In this document: one piece after another, positions 27,476-35,883 of the stretch | Numbering within the stretch: the first letter of the stretch is position 1 | Layout: every line of letters begins with the position of its first letter | From: VRUE01 sp963707965 | GTDB lineage: Bacteria; Actinomycetota; Thermoleophilia; Solirubrobacterales; 70-9 | DNA: 64,000 nucleotides | Direction of reading: 5' to 3' | Assembly: GCA_963707965.1 (NCBI GenBank) | Contig: CAVPRR010000003.1 | Span: forward strand, 124,001-188,000 | Notes under the pieces: model-generated | Database searches by the model: none | Seen by the model: the letters and a program-made list of their open reading frames with translations, nothing else | Told to the model about the DNA's origin: nothing | Translations under genes and position numbers: made by a program

Positions 27476-28917
27476 CTGCGACGGGCTCCATGACGAAGCT
27501 GAGTAACTTCATCGGCGGCAAGGCGGTCGACCCGGCCGAGGGGCGGACCGAGGAGATCGTCAACCCCGCCACCGGGGAGCCGATCGCCGCGGCTCCGCTC
27601 TCGACCGCGCCCGACGTCGACCGGGCGGTCGAGGCGGCAAAGGGGGCCTTCGAGGGCTGGGCTGCAACGCCGCCGGGCGAACGCGCCAGGGCGCTGCTGC
27701 GGATGGCGGACCTGATCGAGGAGCGGGGTGAGGAGATCGCCGATCTCGAGGCCGCTGACGCGGGCAAGCCGCGCAGCGCCGTGCTGGAGGACGAGGTGCC
27801 GGTGATGGCCGACAACCTGCGCTTCTTCGCGGGCGCCGCCCGCTGCCTCGAGGGTCGGGCGGCCGGCGAGTACATGGAGGCCCACACCTCCTTCATCCGC
27901 CGCGAGCCGGTTGGCGTGGTCGGCCAGATCACCCCCTGGAACTACCCGCTGATGATGGCGGTGTGGAAGATCGGCCCGGCGCTCGCCGCCGGCAATACCG
28001 TCGTGCTGAAGCCGGCCGAGACGACGCCGCTGACGACGCTTCTCTTCGCGGAGTGGTGCGCCGAGCTCCTGCCACCCGGTGTCCTCAACGCGATCGGCGG
28101 TCACGGCGAGCCGACCGGGGCGGCGCTGGTCACCCATCCGGACGTCGAGATGGTCTCGCTGACCGGCTCGCCGCCGACCGGCAAGGGGATCGCGAAGGCC
28201 GCTGCCGACAGCCTCAAGCGCGTCCACCTCGAGTTGGGAGGCAAGGCGCCTGTGATCGTCTTCGACGACGTCTCGATGGAGGCGGCGATGGAGACCATTG
28301 CCGGCACCGGCTACTACAACGCCGGCCAGGACTGCACCGCGGCCTGTCGTGTCCTCGCCTCGAGCGCGGTCTACGACGACGTGGTCAGCGGTCTCGCCTC
28401 CGAAGCGAAGGGGCTGGTCCTCGGCGACACGCTCGCGGCCGAGACGACGCTGGGGCCGCTCAACTCGGAGCGCCAGCGCGAGCGGGTCGAGGGCTTCCTC
28501 GAGCGCAGGCCGGCCAATGCGGAGGTCGTCACCGGGGGCGCTGAGCCGGACCTGCCCGGGTACTTCCTCGAGCCGACGGTCATCGCCGGCCTCGAGCAGG
28601 ACGACGAGATGGTCCAGAACGAGATCTTCGGCCCGGTGATCACGGTGCAGCCCTTCTCCGACGAGGCGAAGGCGATTGAGTGGGCGAACGGCACCCGCTA
28701 CGGGCTCGCCGCGTCGGTCTGGACCCGCGACGTCGGCCGCGCGATGCGGGTCGCCAACGCGCTGCGCTTCGGCTGCGTCTGGATCAACGACCACATCCCG
28801 CTCGTCTCCGAGATGCCCCACGGCGGCTATAAGGAGTCCGGCTACGGGAAGGACCTCTCGATGTACGCGCTCGAGGACTACACGCAGATCAAGCACGTGA
28901 TGGTCAACCTCGAATAG
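27469..28917 (+). CDS. patD: Gamma-aminobutyraldehyde-type dehydrogenase
   Basis: 482 residues from ATG 27469, seven bases after a GGAGG. Catalytic Glu255 (HLELGGKAP) and Cys289 in YYNAGQDCTAACRV match the aminobutyraldehyde dehydrogenase (YdcW/PatD) and betaine-aldehyde branch. TPWNYPLMMAVWKIGPALAA supports this. It oxidises an amino-aldehyde from putrescine transamination to GABA with NAD. It is last in the rightward operon. Confidence 0.87.
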   Translation: MAAATGSMTKLSNFIGGKAVDPAEGRTEEIVNPATGEPIAAAPLSTAPDVDRAVEAAKGAFEGWAATPPGERARALLRMADLIEERGEEIADLEAADAGKPRSAVLEDEVPVMADNLRFFAGAARCLEGRAAGEYMEAHTSFIRREPVGVVGQITPWNYPLMMAVWKIGPALAAGNTVVLKPAETTPLTTLLFAEWCAELLPPGVLNAIGGHGEPTGAALVTHPDVEMVSLTGSPPTGKGIAKAAADSLKRVHLELGGKAPVIVFDDVSMEAAMETIAGTGYYNAGQDCTAACRVLASSAVYDDVVSGLASEAKGLVLGDTLAAETTLGPLNSERQRERVEGFLERRPANAEVVTGGAEPDLPGYFLEPTVIAGLEQDDEMVQNEIFGPVITVQPFSDEAKAIEWANGTRYGLAASVWTRDVGRAMRVANALRFGCVWINDHIPLVSEMPHGGYKESGYGKDLSMYALEDYTQIKHVMVNLE

Positions 28918-28956
28918 CCCACCGTGCATACAACCTCGAATAGCCCACCGTGCATA
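28905..28956 (+). repeat. 26-bp tandem duplication of the patD 3' end
   Basis: CAACCTCGAATAGCCCACCG then TGCATA occurs exactly twice (28905-28930, 28931-28956). The unit holds the last codons and the TAG stop of the dehydrogenase gene. Confidence 0.95.
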
Positions 28957-29100
28957 TGCGGTTCGCTCACGCACTCGCCGAACCGGTGCGCCCATGCGCC
29001 AACCGATCGAGCACGTCACACCAAGTTCGCCTTCCAAGCTCGCCCTGCTGTGCGGCGCTCACGGTCGTCTTGGCAAGTACCGCCCCCGTTCGCCTATCGC

Positions 29101-29264
29101 GTTCGTCTTTACTGGCGCTGAGCGCCAGTAAGAGCGAACGCACCGCCCGTTTCCCGCGTGGCGGGAGGGAGAATCGACCCCCGTTCGTCTTTACTGGCGC
29201 TGAGCGCCAGTAAGAGCGAACGCACCGCCCGTTTCCCGCGTGGCGGGAGGGAGAATCGACCCCC
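29101..29264. repeat. Two tandem 82-bp units, each a 39-bp palindrome plus 43-bp linker
   Basis: The palindromes are at 29101-29139 and 29183-29221. The linker starts GCACCGCCCGTTTCCCGCGT, has its own small palindrome (CCCGCGTGGCGGG), and ends GAATCGACCCC. A third unit begins at 29265 with GTTCGTC and stops. The inverted counterpart is at 47300-47421. The layout resembles a BIME. The rest of 28957-29283 shows no gene. Confidence 0.9.
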
Positions 29265-29283
29265 GTTCGTCCCTTGTATCGAT

Positions 29284-30291
29284 ATGCGCCAGGGAAGACG
29301 AACGCCGGACCAGGGAAGACGAACGCCGGACGCGGCACCTGTCGTCGGCGCGCACCAGCCCCTTGCCGACCTGGCCGAGCGGCAGCACGGTGTCGTCTCG
29401 ATCCAGCAGTTGGTGGACATCGGCTACTCACACGATGCGGCATCACGGGCGGCGCGCTCCGGCCGGTTGCATCGGCTCCACCGCGGTGTCTACGCCGTAG
29501 GGCACAGATCCCTCACCTGGCACAGCCATTGTCTTGCGGCTGTTCTCGCCTGCGCACCCGATGCCGTTGCCAGCCACGCCTCCGCCGCTCGGCTGTGGGG
29601 TCTTCTCCCGAACCACTCCGGGACGATTCACATCACGGCCCCAACACGCCGTCATGCCAGGGCCAACATGCACATCCATTCCGCGCGCCTGGCCGACGAG
29701 GATCGTGCCGTCATCGACGGAATTCCGGTCACCGCCCTACCCCGCACCCTGCTCGACGTTGCCGCCACCCTGCCAGCTCGCCTCGACCGTGCCATCGAGC
29801 GCTCCGAGGAGCAGCGCCTGTTCGACCTGCGCGCGGTCGACGCGCTCCTGGAGCGCGCCGGAGGCCATCCCGGCGCCGGCCACCTGCGCTGCGCCCTTGC
29901 CATCTATCGCGACGAACCCGCCTTCACCCGCTCGCGCCTCGAGCGGCGCTTCCTCGAACTCACGAAGAGCGCCGGCCTGTCGACGCCTGTCACCGGGTAC
30001 AACGTGGCCGGATACGAGCTTGACGCCTACTGGCAGCTGGAGCGCTTCGCGGTCGAGCTCGACGTCTACGAGACCCATGGCAGTCGCGCGGCTTTCGAGC
30101 GCGACCGCCGGCGCCATGAGGATCTGAAGCTGATGGGGATAGAGATGATCCGGATCACCGGTCCCCGACTCGATCGCGAACCGAACGAAGTGATCGGCCG
30201 CGTCGAGGCACTCCTGGAGCAGAGGCGCCGCCAGCTCATGGTCGAGCTGGGAGCCAACACAACCGCACCTTCGGGGCGTGCCGATGGTTAG
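29284..30291 (+). CDS. AbiEi-like N-terminus with DUF559/VSR-like nuclease-type C-terminus
   Basis: 335 residues. After a repeat-derived N-terminus (two 21-bp copies at 29289-29330 code for RQGRRTPDQGRRTPD), residues ~30-110 (QHGVVSIQQLVDIGYSHDAA, then RLHRLHRGVYAVGH) form the AbiEi-type winged helix. Residues ~110-200 form the AbiEi-associated middle domain (HITAPTRRHAR; GIPVTALPRTLLDVAA). The C-terminal ~110 residues (YELDAYWQLERFAVELDVYE then THGSRAAFERDRRRHEDLKL) match the DUF559/VSR-like endonuclease fold with an ELD acidic motif. No AbiEii follows. The start is uncertain; a GTG after the repeats is possible. Confidence 0.65.
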   Translation: MRQGRRTPDQGRRTPDAAPVVGAHQPLADLAERQHGVVSIQQLVDIGYSHDAASRAARSGRLHRLHRGVYAVGHRSLTWHSHCLAAVLACAPDAVASHASAARLWGLLPNHSGTIHITAPTRRHARANMHIHSARLADEDRAVIDGIPVTALPRTLLDVAATLPARLDRAIERSEEQRLFDLRAVDALLERAGGHPGAGHLRCALAIYRDEPAFTRSRLERRFLELTKSAGLSTPVTGYNVAGYELDAYWQLERFAVELDVYETHGSRAAFERDRRRHEDLKLMGIEMIRITGPRLDREPNEVIGRVEALLEQRRRQLMVELGANTTAPSGRADG

Positions 30292-30327
30292 CGCAACCGC
30301 ACCTTCCGGGCGTGCCGATGGTTAGCG
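30260..30327 (+). repeat. 34-bp tandem duplication of a gene 3' end
   Basis: CAACCGCACCTTCSGGGCGT then GCCGATGGTTAGCG occurs at 30260-30293 and 30294-30327 with one difference. The unit includes the TAG stop of the AbiEi-like gene. Degenerate short repeats (CGATTCG-type words) continue to about 30480. Confidence 0.9.
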
Positions 30328-30485
30328 CGCTGTGTGGGGCGGTCAACTGTCGGTGTGCCCATTGTGAATCGGCTCGCTCGAGGCGGCACGTCCCCTGTGT
30401 GTCGATTCGCTCGGATCAGCACGTCCGTCGTGGGTCGATACGCTCGATTCGTAATGGAGCTCGATTCGGTGATGGACGATTCGTG

Positions 30486-32177
30486 ATGGAGATGGGCAGG
30501 GGGCTCGCAATTGCCGCGGCGGTGCTTGCCGCGATGGTGTTCGTCGCCGCCGCACCGGTCGAAGAAGAAGAAGAAACCCCGCGCTGCCATGGGCGGCGGG
30601 CGAAGATCGTCGGCACGGACGGCCCCGATGTGCTGTACGGCACGCCGAGCCGGGACGTCATCTGGGGCGGGCTCGGCGACGATGAAATCTTCGGCAGCCT
30701 CGGCAACGACCTGATCTGCGGCGGGCCCGGCGCCGACCTGATCCACGGCGGCCGGGGCAACGACGCAGTCGACGGTGGCGCCGGCAGCGGAGACCGGGTG
30801 ATCGGCGACCTCGGCGACGACGGGGTGCTTGGGGGCCCCGGAGAATTCGACGATGTGGCCGGCAGCCTCGGCATCGACGTGCTGAACGGCGGTCCGGGCA
30901 ACTCCGATCTCGTCCACGGGGACTATGGCTACGACCGCATGGACGGCGGTCCGGGGAGCGGGGACATCGCTTCGTTCGCCACGTCGGTCGGGGCGCCGCA
31001 GAACGGCGGCGTCTGGGTTTCGCTCGTCGCTCACAAGGCGCGTGGCGACGGCCATGACCGGCTCTTCCGCTTCGAGGGCATCGAAGGCTCCGCCTTCGAT
31101 GACACCCTGGTCGGCGACAAACGCGACAACGTCATCGACGGCGGCGCGGGCGACGACGCGATCTCCGGTGAGAGAGGCCGCGACCATCTGCTCGGAGGCC
31201 AGGGGACGGACAGCTGCAGGGGAGCAAAGGGTCGTGCCCGCTCCTGCGGTCGCGAGCGGCCCCCCAACGGGTCCGCCTATGTCGAGATCGACCGCACCCG
31301 GGGTGGGGGCGGTGGTCTGGCGATCGTCGGGGGCCCCGGCCGCGACGAGCTGACCGTCGGCTTCGACCAGGCCGCGGGAGGCTTTGGCATCGTCGCCGCC
31401 AAGGGGATCACGGTGGGCGAGGGCTGTACCCGCCCATCCGCGGAGCTCACCATGGCGATCTGCGACCCGGAAGGCCCAGCACGCTGGCTGATGGCCGATC
31501 TCGGCCCCGGCAACGACTCGCTCAGCGTGCAGGGCTCTCTCGCCGCGGTCGGGAGTGTCCGCATCGCCGGCGGCTATGGCGACGACACGATCCACGGTGG
31601 CCCCGAGGACGACCTGATCGAGTCCGGGCCGGGCAGCGACCGCCTCTACGGCGGCGCGGGTGCCGATGGTTTGGTCGGCGGCCTGCCGGGCCCCACCTTC
31701 CTCTATGGGGGTGAGGACGGCGACCTGCTGGCAGCGGGTGGCGGCTGCGCCGGGGGGCGGATGGTCGGCGGCTCCGGCCGTGACGATGCATCCTTCGCCG
31801 AGACGCAGGCCCACCCGGGCCTCCTGATCATCTCCTTCCCGCGCGGAAAGGCCTGGATCAACACGATTCCCAACTGCAGCCCGGTTCGCCTTGCCCACTC
31901 CAACGAGGACATGGAGGGCTCCTTCGACTACGACATCCTGATTGGCGACAGCCGTGCCAACAACATGCTCGGCCAGCCCGGCGCGGATCGCTTCCACGGC
32001 GGTGGCGGCGATGACGTAATCGACGCGCGCGACGGCATGCGAGACCTGGTCATCCAGTGCGGCCTCCGCGGGCGCCCGGCCGGTCGCACCCTCGTCGACC
32101 CCATCGACCCCCCCAGTGCGGACTGCTCGGTGCGCAGGGATGGAGAGCCCGTGCCGGGACTCAACAACAGTGGCTAG
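30486..32177 (+). CDS. Secreted RTX (hemolysin-type calcium-binding repeat) protein
   Basis: 563 residues from ATG 30486. A signal peptide (GRGLAIAAAVLAAMVFVAAA) is followed by an acidic patch. Several blocks of GGxGxDxUx nonapeptides bind calcium (GTDGPDVLYGTPSRDVIWGG, then LGDDEIFGSLGNDLICGG; later GGYGDDTIHGGPEDDLIESG). A repeat-poor beta region lies between residues ~255 and 330. No catalytic domain is visible, so it may be a structural or adhesive exoprotein. A long inverted repeat begins inside its stop codon. Confidence 0.85.
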   Translation: MEMGRGLAIAAAVLAAMVFVAAAPVEEEEETPRCHGRRAKIVGTDGPDVLYGTPSRDVIWGGLGDDEIFGSLGNDLICGGPGADLIHGGRGNDAVDGGAGSGDRVIGDLGDDGVLGGPGEFDDVAGSLGIDVLNGGPGNSDLVHGDYGYDRMDGGPGSGDIASFATSVGAPQNGGVWVSLVAHKARGDGHDRLFRFEGIEGSAFDDTLVGDKRDNVIDGGAGDDAISGERGRDHLLGGQGTDSCRGAKGRARSCGRERPPNGSAYVEIDRTRGGGGGLAIVGGPGRDELTVGFDQAAGGFGIVAAKGITVGEGCTRPSAELTMAICDPEGPARWLMADLGPGNDSLSVQGSLAAVGSVRIAGGYGDDTIHGGPEDDLIESGPGSDRLYGGAGADGLVGGLPGPTFLYGGEDGDLLAAGGGCAGGRMVGGSGRDDASFAETQAHPGLLIISFPRGKAWINTIPNCSPVRLAHSNEDMEGSFDYDILIGDSRANNMLGQPGADRFHGGGGDDVIDARDGMRDLVIQCGLRGRPAGRTLVDPIDPPSADCSVRRDGEPVPGLNNSG

Positions 32178-32248
32178 AGGCGTGATGTGGGTTGGGCGGG
32201 TGTGTGGGGGCGTCATCCACGTGCGTGGGTGACCCACATCAAGCCTCT
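32176..32248. terminator. Long imperfect hairpin after the RTX gene
   Basis: AGAGGCGTGATGTGGGT (32176-32192) pairs with ACCCACATCAAGCCTCT (32232-32248) with two mismatches. The left arm overlaps the TAG stop. It probably stops transcription of the RTX gene. The half-site ACCCACATC-n2-GCCT recurs at 38392 and 48678. Confidence 0.6.
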
Positions 32249-32309
32249 GGCGTTCCCGTGCCGCTCCCACGGTTCCCGAGCGGCGCGGTGGAACGTCTAG
32301 GCTTGGCTG

Positions 32310-32507
32310 ATGGCCCGGAGTGCAAGCGCTGAGGAGGCGGCCGCGATCGCTGCGGCGATCGAGCGGTTCAACGCGGATACGGATCCCGCGCCGGGCGCTG
32401 GCGAGAAGGCGATTGGCCCGTGGCAGCGGGCCGCGCTGATCGAGGGGGTCGGCGCAAAGGCGACGATCGAGGATCTGGACAAAGGAGGAGCTCAGTGGCT
32501 GTCGTGA
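32310..32507 (+). CDS. Small acidic helical protein, unknown function
   Basis: 65 residues (MARSASAEEAAAIAAAIERF, then PWQRAALIEGVGAKATIEDL). It overlaps the dodecin gene start by 13 bases, so they are likely co-translated. The alanine-rich helix plus a WQRAAL motif recalls small carboxylase-associated (epsilon-like) subunits, but the match is weak and I do not assign it. Confidence 0.45.
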   Translation: MARSASAEEAAAIAAAIERFNADTDPAPGAGEKAIGPWQRAALIEGVGAKATIEDLDKGGAQWLS

Positions 32508-32704
32508 AGATCATCGAGCTGGTCGGCAGCTCAAAGACGTCCACGGACGACGCGGCGAGGCAGGCGCTCGCCCAGGCCCAGGGCACGCTGCGCAACGTCC
32601 GCGCCGTCGACATCGTTTCGACTGGCATCCGGGGTGAGAACCTGGACGAGTACCGAGCCCACGTGCGCGTCGCGTTCCTGGTCGAGGGGACCGACGTCGA
32701 TTAG
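32495..32704 (+). CDS. Dodecin (flavin-binding storage protein)
   Basis: 69 residues from a GTG preceded by AAAGGAGGAG. The sequence VVKIIELVGSSKTSTDDAAR then QALAQAQGTLRNVRAVDI is the dodecin fold (beta-alpha-beta-beta). Dodecins form dodecamers that bind riboflavin, FMN or CoA. A rhodanese gene follows after nine bases. Confidence 0.85.
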   Translation: MAVVKIIELVGSSKTSTDDAARQALAQAQGTLRNVRAVDIVSTGIRGENLDEYRAHVRVAFLVEGTDVD

Positions 32705-32713
32705 ATTTCCGGC

Positions 32714-33085
32714 GTGGACGCGATCGCCCCGGAGACACTGCGCGCGCTCGTTGCGGACGGAGCCCAGCTGGTTGACGTGCGGACCGATCACGAGTGGGGG
32801 GCTGGGCGGATCGCCGGCGCGACCCACGTCGAGCTGAATGAGCTCGATGCCCGCGCACCCGAGATCGATCGGGAGAGCCCCGTCGTTTTCTACTGCCGTG
32901 GCGACAATCGCTCCGACATGGCCGCTGCGGCCTTCGCGGCCGATGGCTACCGGGTGTCGACGCTGGCCGGCGGGATCCAGGCCTGGGTGGATGCCGGGCT
33001 CCCGATCGAGCCGCAGGACGGTTACGTGGCCGACTCGGGCGAGGCCGCCTCGATTCTCGAAGCGCGCAAGCGCTCTCTCTCCTAA
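32714..33085 (+). CDS. Single-domain rhodanese
   Basis: 123 residues from a GTG. QLVDVRTDHEWGAGRIAGAT then HVELNELDAR, and the active-site loop VVFYCRGDNRSDMAA with catalytic cysteine, are typical of a sulfurtransferase. It lies just before the sulfate-reduction operon, which suits a role in handling sulfane sulfur. Confidence 0.85.
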   Translation: MDAIAPETLRALVADGAQLVDVRTDHEWGAGRIAGATHVELNELDARAPEIDRESPVVFYCRGDNRSDMAAAAFAADGYRVSTLAGGIQAWVDAGLPIEPQDGYVADSGEAASILEARKRSLS

Positions 33086-33096
33086 ATACCCTAATC

Positions 33097-33165
33097 CCTG
33101 TCAGGTTTTGCTATTTTCTTAGTTGGGCTGGCTGACCTGGCAACCCCTACGCACCTGACAGGAGG
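33097..33165 (+). promoter_or_regulatory. Leader stem closing on the Shine-Dalgarno of the sulfite reductase gene
   Basis: CCTGTCAGGT (33097-33106) and ACCTGACAGG (33153-33162) form a perfect 10-bp stem. The right arm overlaps the GGAGG ribosome-binding site (33161-33165) nine bases before the ATG at 33175. Between them is CTGGCTGACCTGGCAACCCC; its ACCTGG (33135-33140) could compete for the left arm. This is the geometry of a translational riboswitch or attenuator. A DNA operator is the alternative. No known riboswitch class could be assigned by eye. Confidence 0.5.
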
Positions 33166-33174
33166 ATCGCGCGC

Positions 33175-35058
33175 ATGGAATCGGCCCCGGCTTCGCCCCA
33201 GACCAAATCCGCCGCGGTCCTCGACGATCTCGACGTCAACCACGTCAAACCGCAGCGCGGCAAGGGACGGACGGGCTCGCTGGAGAACCCGGAGACCTAC
33301 GAGAACGTCCCGGGGCACGTCATCCCAATCCTCGAGCGCGAGTTTGACGACTTCGACAGCGAGGCGCAGCGATTCCTCGCGGGTGAGAAACCGGAAGACG
33401 AGTTCATCGGTTTCCGCCTCAAGCAGGGCGTCTACGGCCAGCGCCAGCCGGACGTTCAGATGCTCAGGGTCAAGCTGCCGTTTGGTGGTGTGACCCCGGA
33501 GCAGATGGACGCGTTCGCCGGCGTGGTCGAGCGCTATGCGCCGCTGGGCAAAGGCCACATCACGACCCGCCAGAACATCCAGATCCACCACGTGCCGCTG
33601 CCCGACGCCGCCACGGCGATCCGCGAGCTGTCCGATGCCGGGCTCTCCTCGCGCGAGGGCTGCGGCAACACGATCCGCAACGTCACCGGGGACCCCTGGG
33701 CGGGCGTCGCCGCCGACGAGGTGTTCGACCCGACCCCCTACGCCGGCGCCTACGTGCGCTACTTCGTCCGCCACCCGACGACGCAGCTGATGCCGCGCAA
33801 GATCAAGACCGCCTTCACCGGCTCCGACGAGGACCGGGCGATCACCGGCATCCACGACATCGCCTTCCTCAGCCGCGAACGGGACGGCGTCAAGGGGTTC
33901 GAGATGCGGGTCGGCGGCGGCACCTCGATCATGGCTCGCCTCGCGCCGACCCTGTACGAGTTCGTCGAGGCCGACAACGGCGATTACCTGAAGGTCACCG
34001 AGGCGGCGCTGCGGATCTTCGACCGCCAGGAGTGGCTGCGCGCCAACCGCGCCCGGGCGCGGATCAAGTTCATGATCGACAAGGTCGGGATCGACGCCTT
34101 CCGCGAGCTGGTCGACGAGGAGCTGCGCGGCGATTGGGTGGACGAGCGCGACTTCGACGTCGAGCGGCTGCGCTTCGACCACGAGGAGGAGGCAAATGCG
34201 CCCGCGCCGCCCGCGGCGGCTGCCTCCCCGAACGGCGACCGCTCCGATTTCGAGCGCTTCTGCGAGGGCAATGTGCAGGCGCAGCGTCAGGACGGCTTCT
34301 CGACGGTTGAGGTGAAGGTCGAGCGCGGCGATCTCACCCCGCAGCAGTTCCGCGGCCTGGCCGCGATCATGCGCGAGTTCACGGGTGGCTACGCCCGCAG
34401 CACGGTGCAGCAGAACCTGGTTCTGCGCTGGGTGCGCAACGAGTCTCTCTATGACGTTTGGCAGCGGCTCAGCGAGCTCGGCCTCGGTGAGGCCGGCGCT
34501 CGCGAGGTGACCGATGTCGTCAGCTGCCCCGGCACCGACAGCTGCAAACTGGGCATCACCAGCTCGATGGGCCTCAACGGCGCGATCAAGGAGCGGCTCG
34601 AGGCGATGGAGGTCTCCGACAGCCTCAGCCGTCGGATCCACATCAAGATGAGCGGCTGCCCGAATGGCTGCAGCCAGCATCACATCGCCAACATCGGCTT
34701 CTACGGCGCCTCGCTGAAAGTCGGCGGTCGGCAGATGCCCGCCTACATCCCGCACATCGGCGGCAACTACGAGGGCGGCGAGGTGATCTTCGGCAAGCGG
34801 TTGAAGTCGCGGCTGCCCGCCAAGCGCGTCCCCGAGGCGGTCGAGCGCTGGCTGCGCCTGTACGAGGGCGAGCGGTCCGGCGACGGCGAGGAGTTCAACG
34901 CCTTTGCGGATCGGATCGGCGCCGAGCGTTTCGAAGACGAGGTCAAGGACCTGACCCTGCCTGCCGAGTTCAGCCTGGAGACGATGCAGCAGTTCATCGA
35001 TTGGAACCGGTCAAGCCCCTACAAGGTCGAGCGCGGCGAGGGGGAGTGCGCGGTATGA
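33175..35058 (+). CDS. sir: Siroheme-[4Fe-4S] sulfite (or nitrite) reductase
   Basis: 627 residues. The cluster ligands are Cys451, Cys457 (SCPGTDSCKLG) and Cys495, Cys499 (SGCPNGCSQHH). Two pairs of ferredoxin-like and catalytic halves are visible: N-half GHITTRQNIQIHHVPLPDA and GCGNTIRNVTGDPWAG; C-half YARSTVQQNLVLRWV. Ferredoxin-dependent, six-electron reduction. Sulfite is the likely substrate because APS reductase and ATP sulfurylase genes follow; nitrite cannot be excluded from sequence. Confidence 0.9.
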   Translation: MESAPASPQTKSAAVLDDLDVNHVKPQRGKGRTGSLENPETYENVPGHVIPILEREFDDFDSEAQRFLAGEKPEDEFIGFRLKQGVYGQRQPDVQMLRVKLPFGGVTPEQMDAFAGVVERYAPLGKGHITTRQNIQIHHVPLPDAATAIRELSDAGLSSREGCGNTIRNVTGDPWAGVAADEVFDPTPYAGAYVRYFVRHPTTQLMPRKIKTAFTGSDEDRAITGIHDIAFLSRERDGVKGFEMRVGGGTSIMARLAPTLYEFVEADNGDYLKVTEAALRIFDRQEWLRANRARARIKFMIDKVGIDAFRELVDEELRGDWVDERDFDVERLRFDHEEEANAPAPPAAAASPNGDRSDFERFCEGNVQAQRQDGFSTVEVKVERGDLTPQQFRGLAAIMREFTGGYARSTVQQNLVLRWVRNESLYDVWQRLSELGLGEAGAREVTDVVSCPGTDSCKLGITSSMGLNGAIKERLEAMEVSDSLSRRIHIKMSGCPNGCSQHHIANIGFYGASLKVGGRQMPAYIPHIGGNYEGGEVIFGKRLKSRLPAKRVPEAVERWLRLYEGERSGDGEEFNAFADRIGAERFEDEVKDLTLPAEFSLETMQQFIDWNRSSPYKVERGEGECAV

Positions 35059-35086
35059 AACGAGCAAGGCCCGCCGACCGTCCAAG

Positions 35087-35806
35087 ATGAAGCCACCGCC
35101 TACGACACTTTCCGGCTCCATGCCGGCCACGACCGACATCGACCACGAGGCAGTCGCGGCCGACCTCGAGAGCCGCAGCGCGCGCGAGGCGCTCGAGTGG
35201 ATGTTCGACACCTTCGGTGAGAGCCACTACATCGCCTGCTCCTTCCAGAAGACGAGCTCGGTGACCGCCCACCTGGCCACGCAGGTCAACCCGGCGGCGC
35301 GCTTCTTCTACCTGGACACCGAAGTCCTCTTCCCGGAGACGTATGAGACGCGCGACCGGCTCGGCGAGTACCTGGGGATCGAGTTCGACCGCTACAGCAA
35401 CCTCACCCTGGAGGAGCAGGCGGAGCGCTTCGGCGACGAGCTGTGGGCGCGCGACCCCGACGCCTGCTGCGGGCTGCGCAAGGTCGAGCCGATGCGGCGC
35501 GCCCTGTCTTCCGTAGACTGCTGGCTCGCTGGCGTCCGCCGTGAGGACTCCGCGAATCGCGCCAAGACCCCCAAGTTCGGCTGGGACAAGCGATTCGGCC
35601 TGTGGAAGCTGAACCCCCTCGCGGACTGGACCGAGCGCGACGTCTGGAACTACATCCGTGAGCACCATCTCCCGTACAACCCACTCCACGATCGTGGCTA
35701 CCCGTCGATCGGCTGCACGCACTGCACGAAGCCGGTTGGCCCGGGCGGCTCGCCGCGCGACGGTCGCTGGGCCGGCCTCGCGAAGAACGAGTGCGGGATC
35801 AACTAG
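35087..35806 (+). CDS. cysH: Adenylyl-sulfate reductase, [4Fe-4S] type
   Basis: 239 residues. Cys127-Cys128 (DACCGLRK) and Cys210/Cys213 (GCTHCTKP) are the iron-sulfur ligands that define APS (rather than PAPS) reductases. Cys236 in the C-terminal KNECGIN is the catalytic nucleophile. FYLDTEVLFPETYETRDRLG and NPLADWTERDVWNYI are family motifs. It reduces APS to sulfite with thioredoxin. A start at the internal ATG 35120 is also possible; neither has a clear Shine-Dalgarno. Confidence 0.92.
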   Translation: MKPPPTTLSGSMPATTDIDHEAVAADLESRSAREALEWMFDTFGESHYIACSFQKTSSVTAHLATQVNPAARFFYLDTEVLFPETYETRDRLGEYLGIEFDRYSNLTLEEQAERFGDELWARDPDACCGLRKVEPMRRALSSVDCWLAGVRREDSANRAKTPKFGWDKRFGLWKLNPLADWTERDVWNYIREHHLPYNPLHDRGYPSIGCTHCTKPVGPGGSPRDGRWAGLAKNECGIN

Positions 35807-35883
35807 AGGCGCCCGGACGCGCGCTGATGCGCGGCTGCCCTCACTAGAAAGACTTCCCTGTCCCTAACGTTGGTGAGGAGCCC

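Noticed and set aside
30288..32270. Long open frame antisense to the RTX gene
   Set aside because: The sense frame has a signal peptide and calcium-binding repeats; the antisense has low-complexity Ala/Val/Asp composition only.
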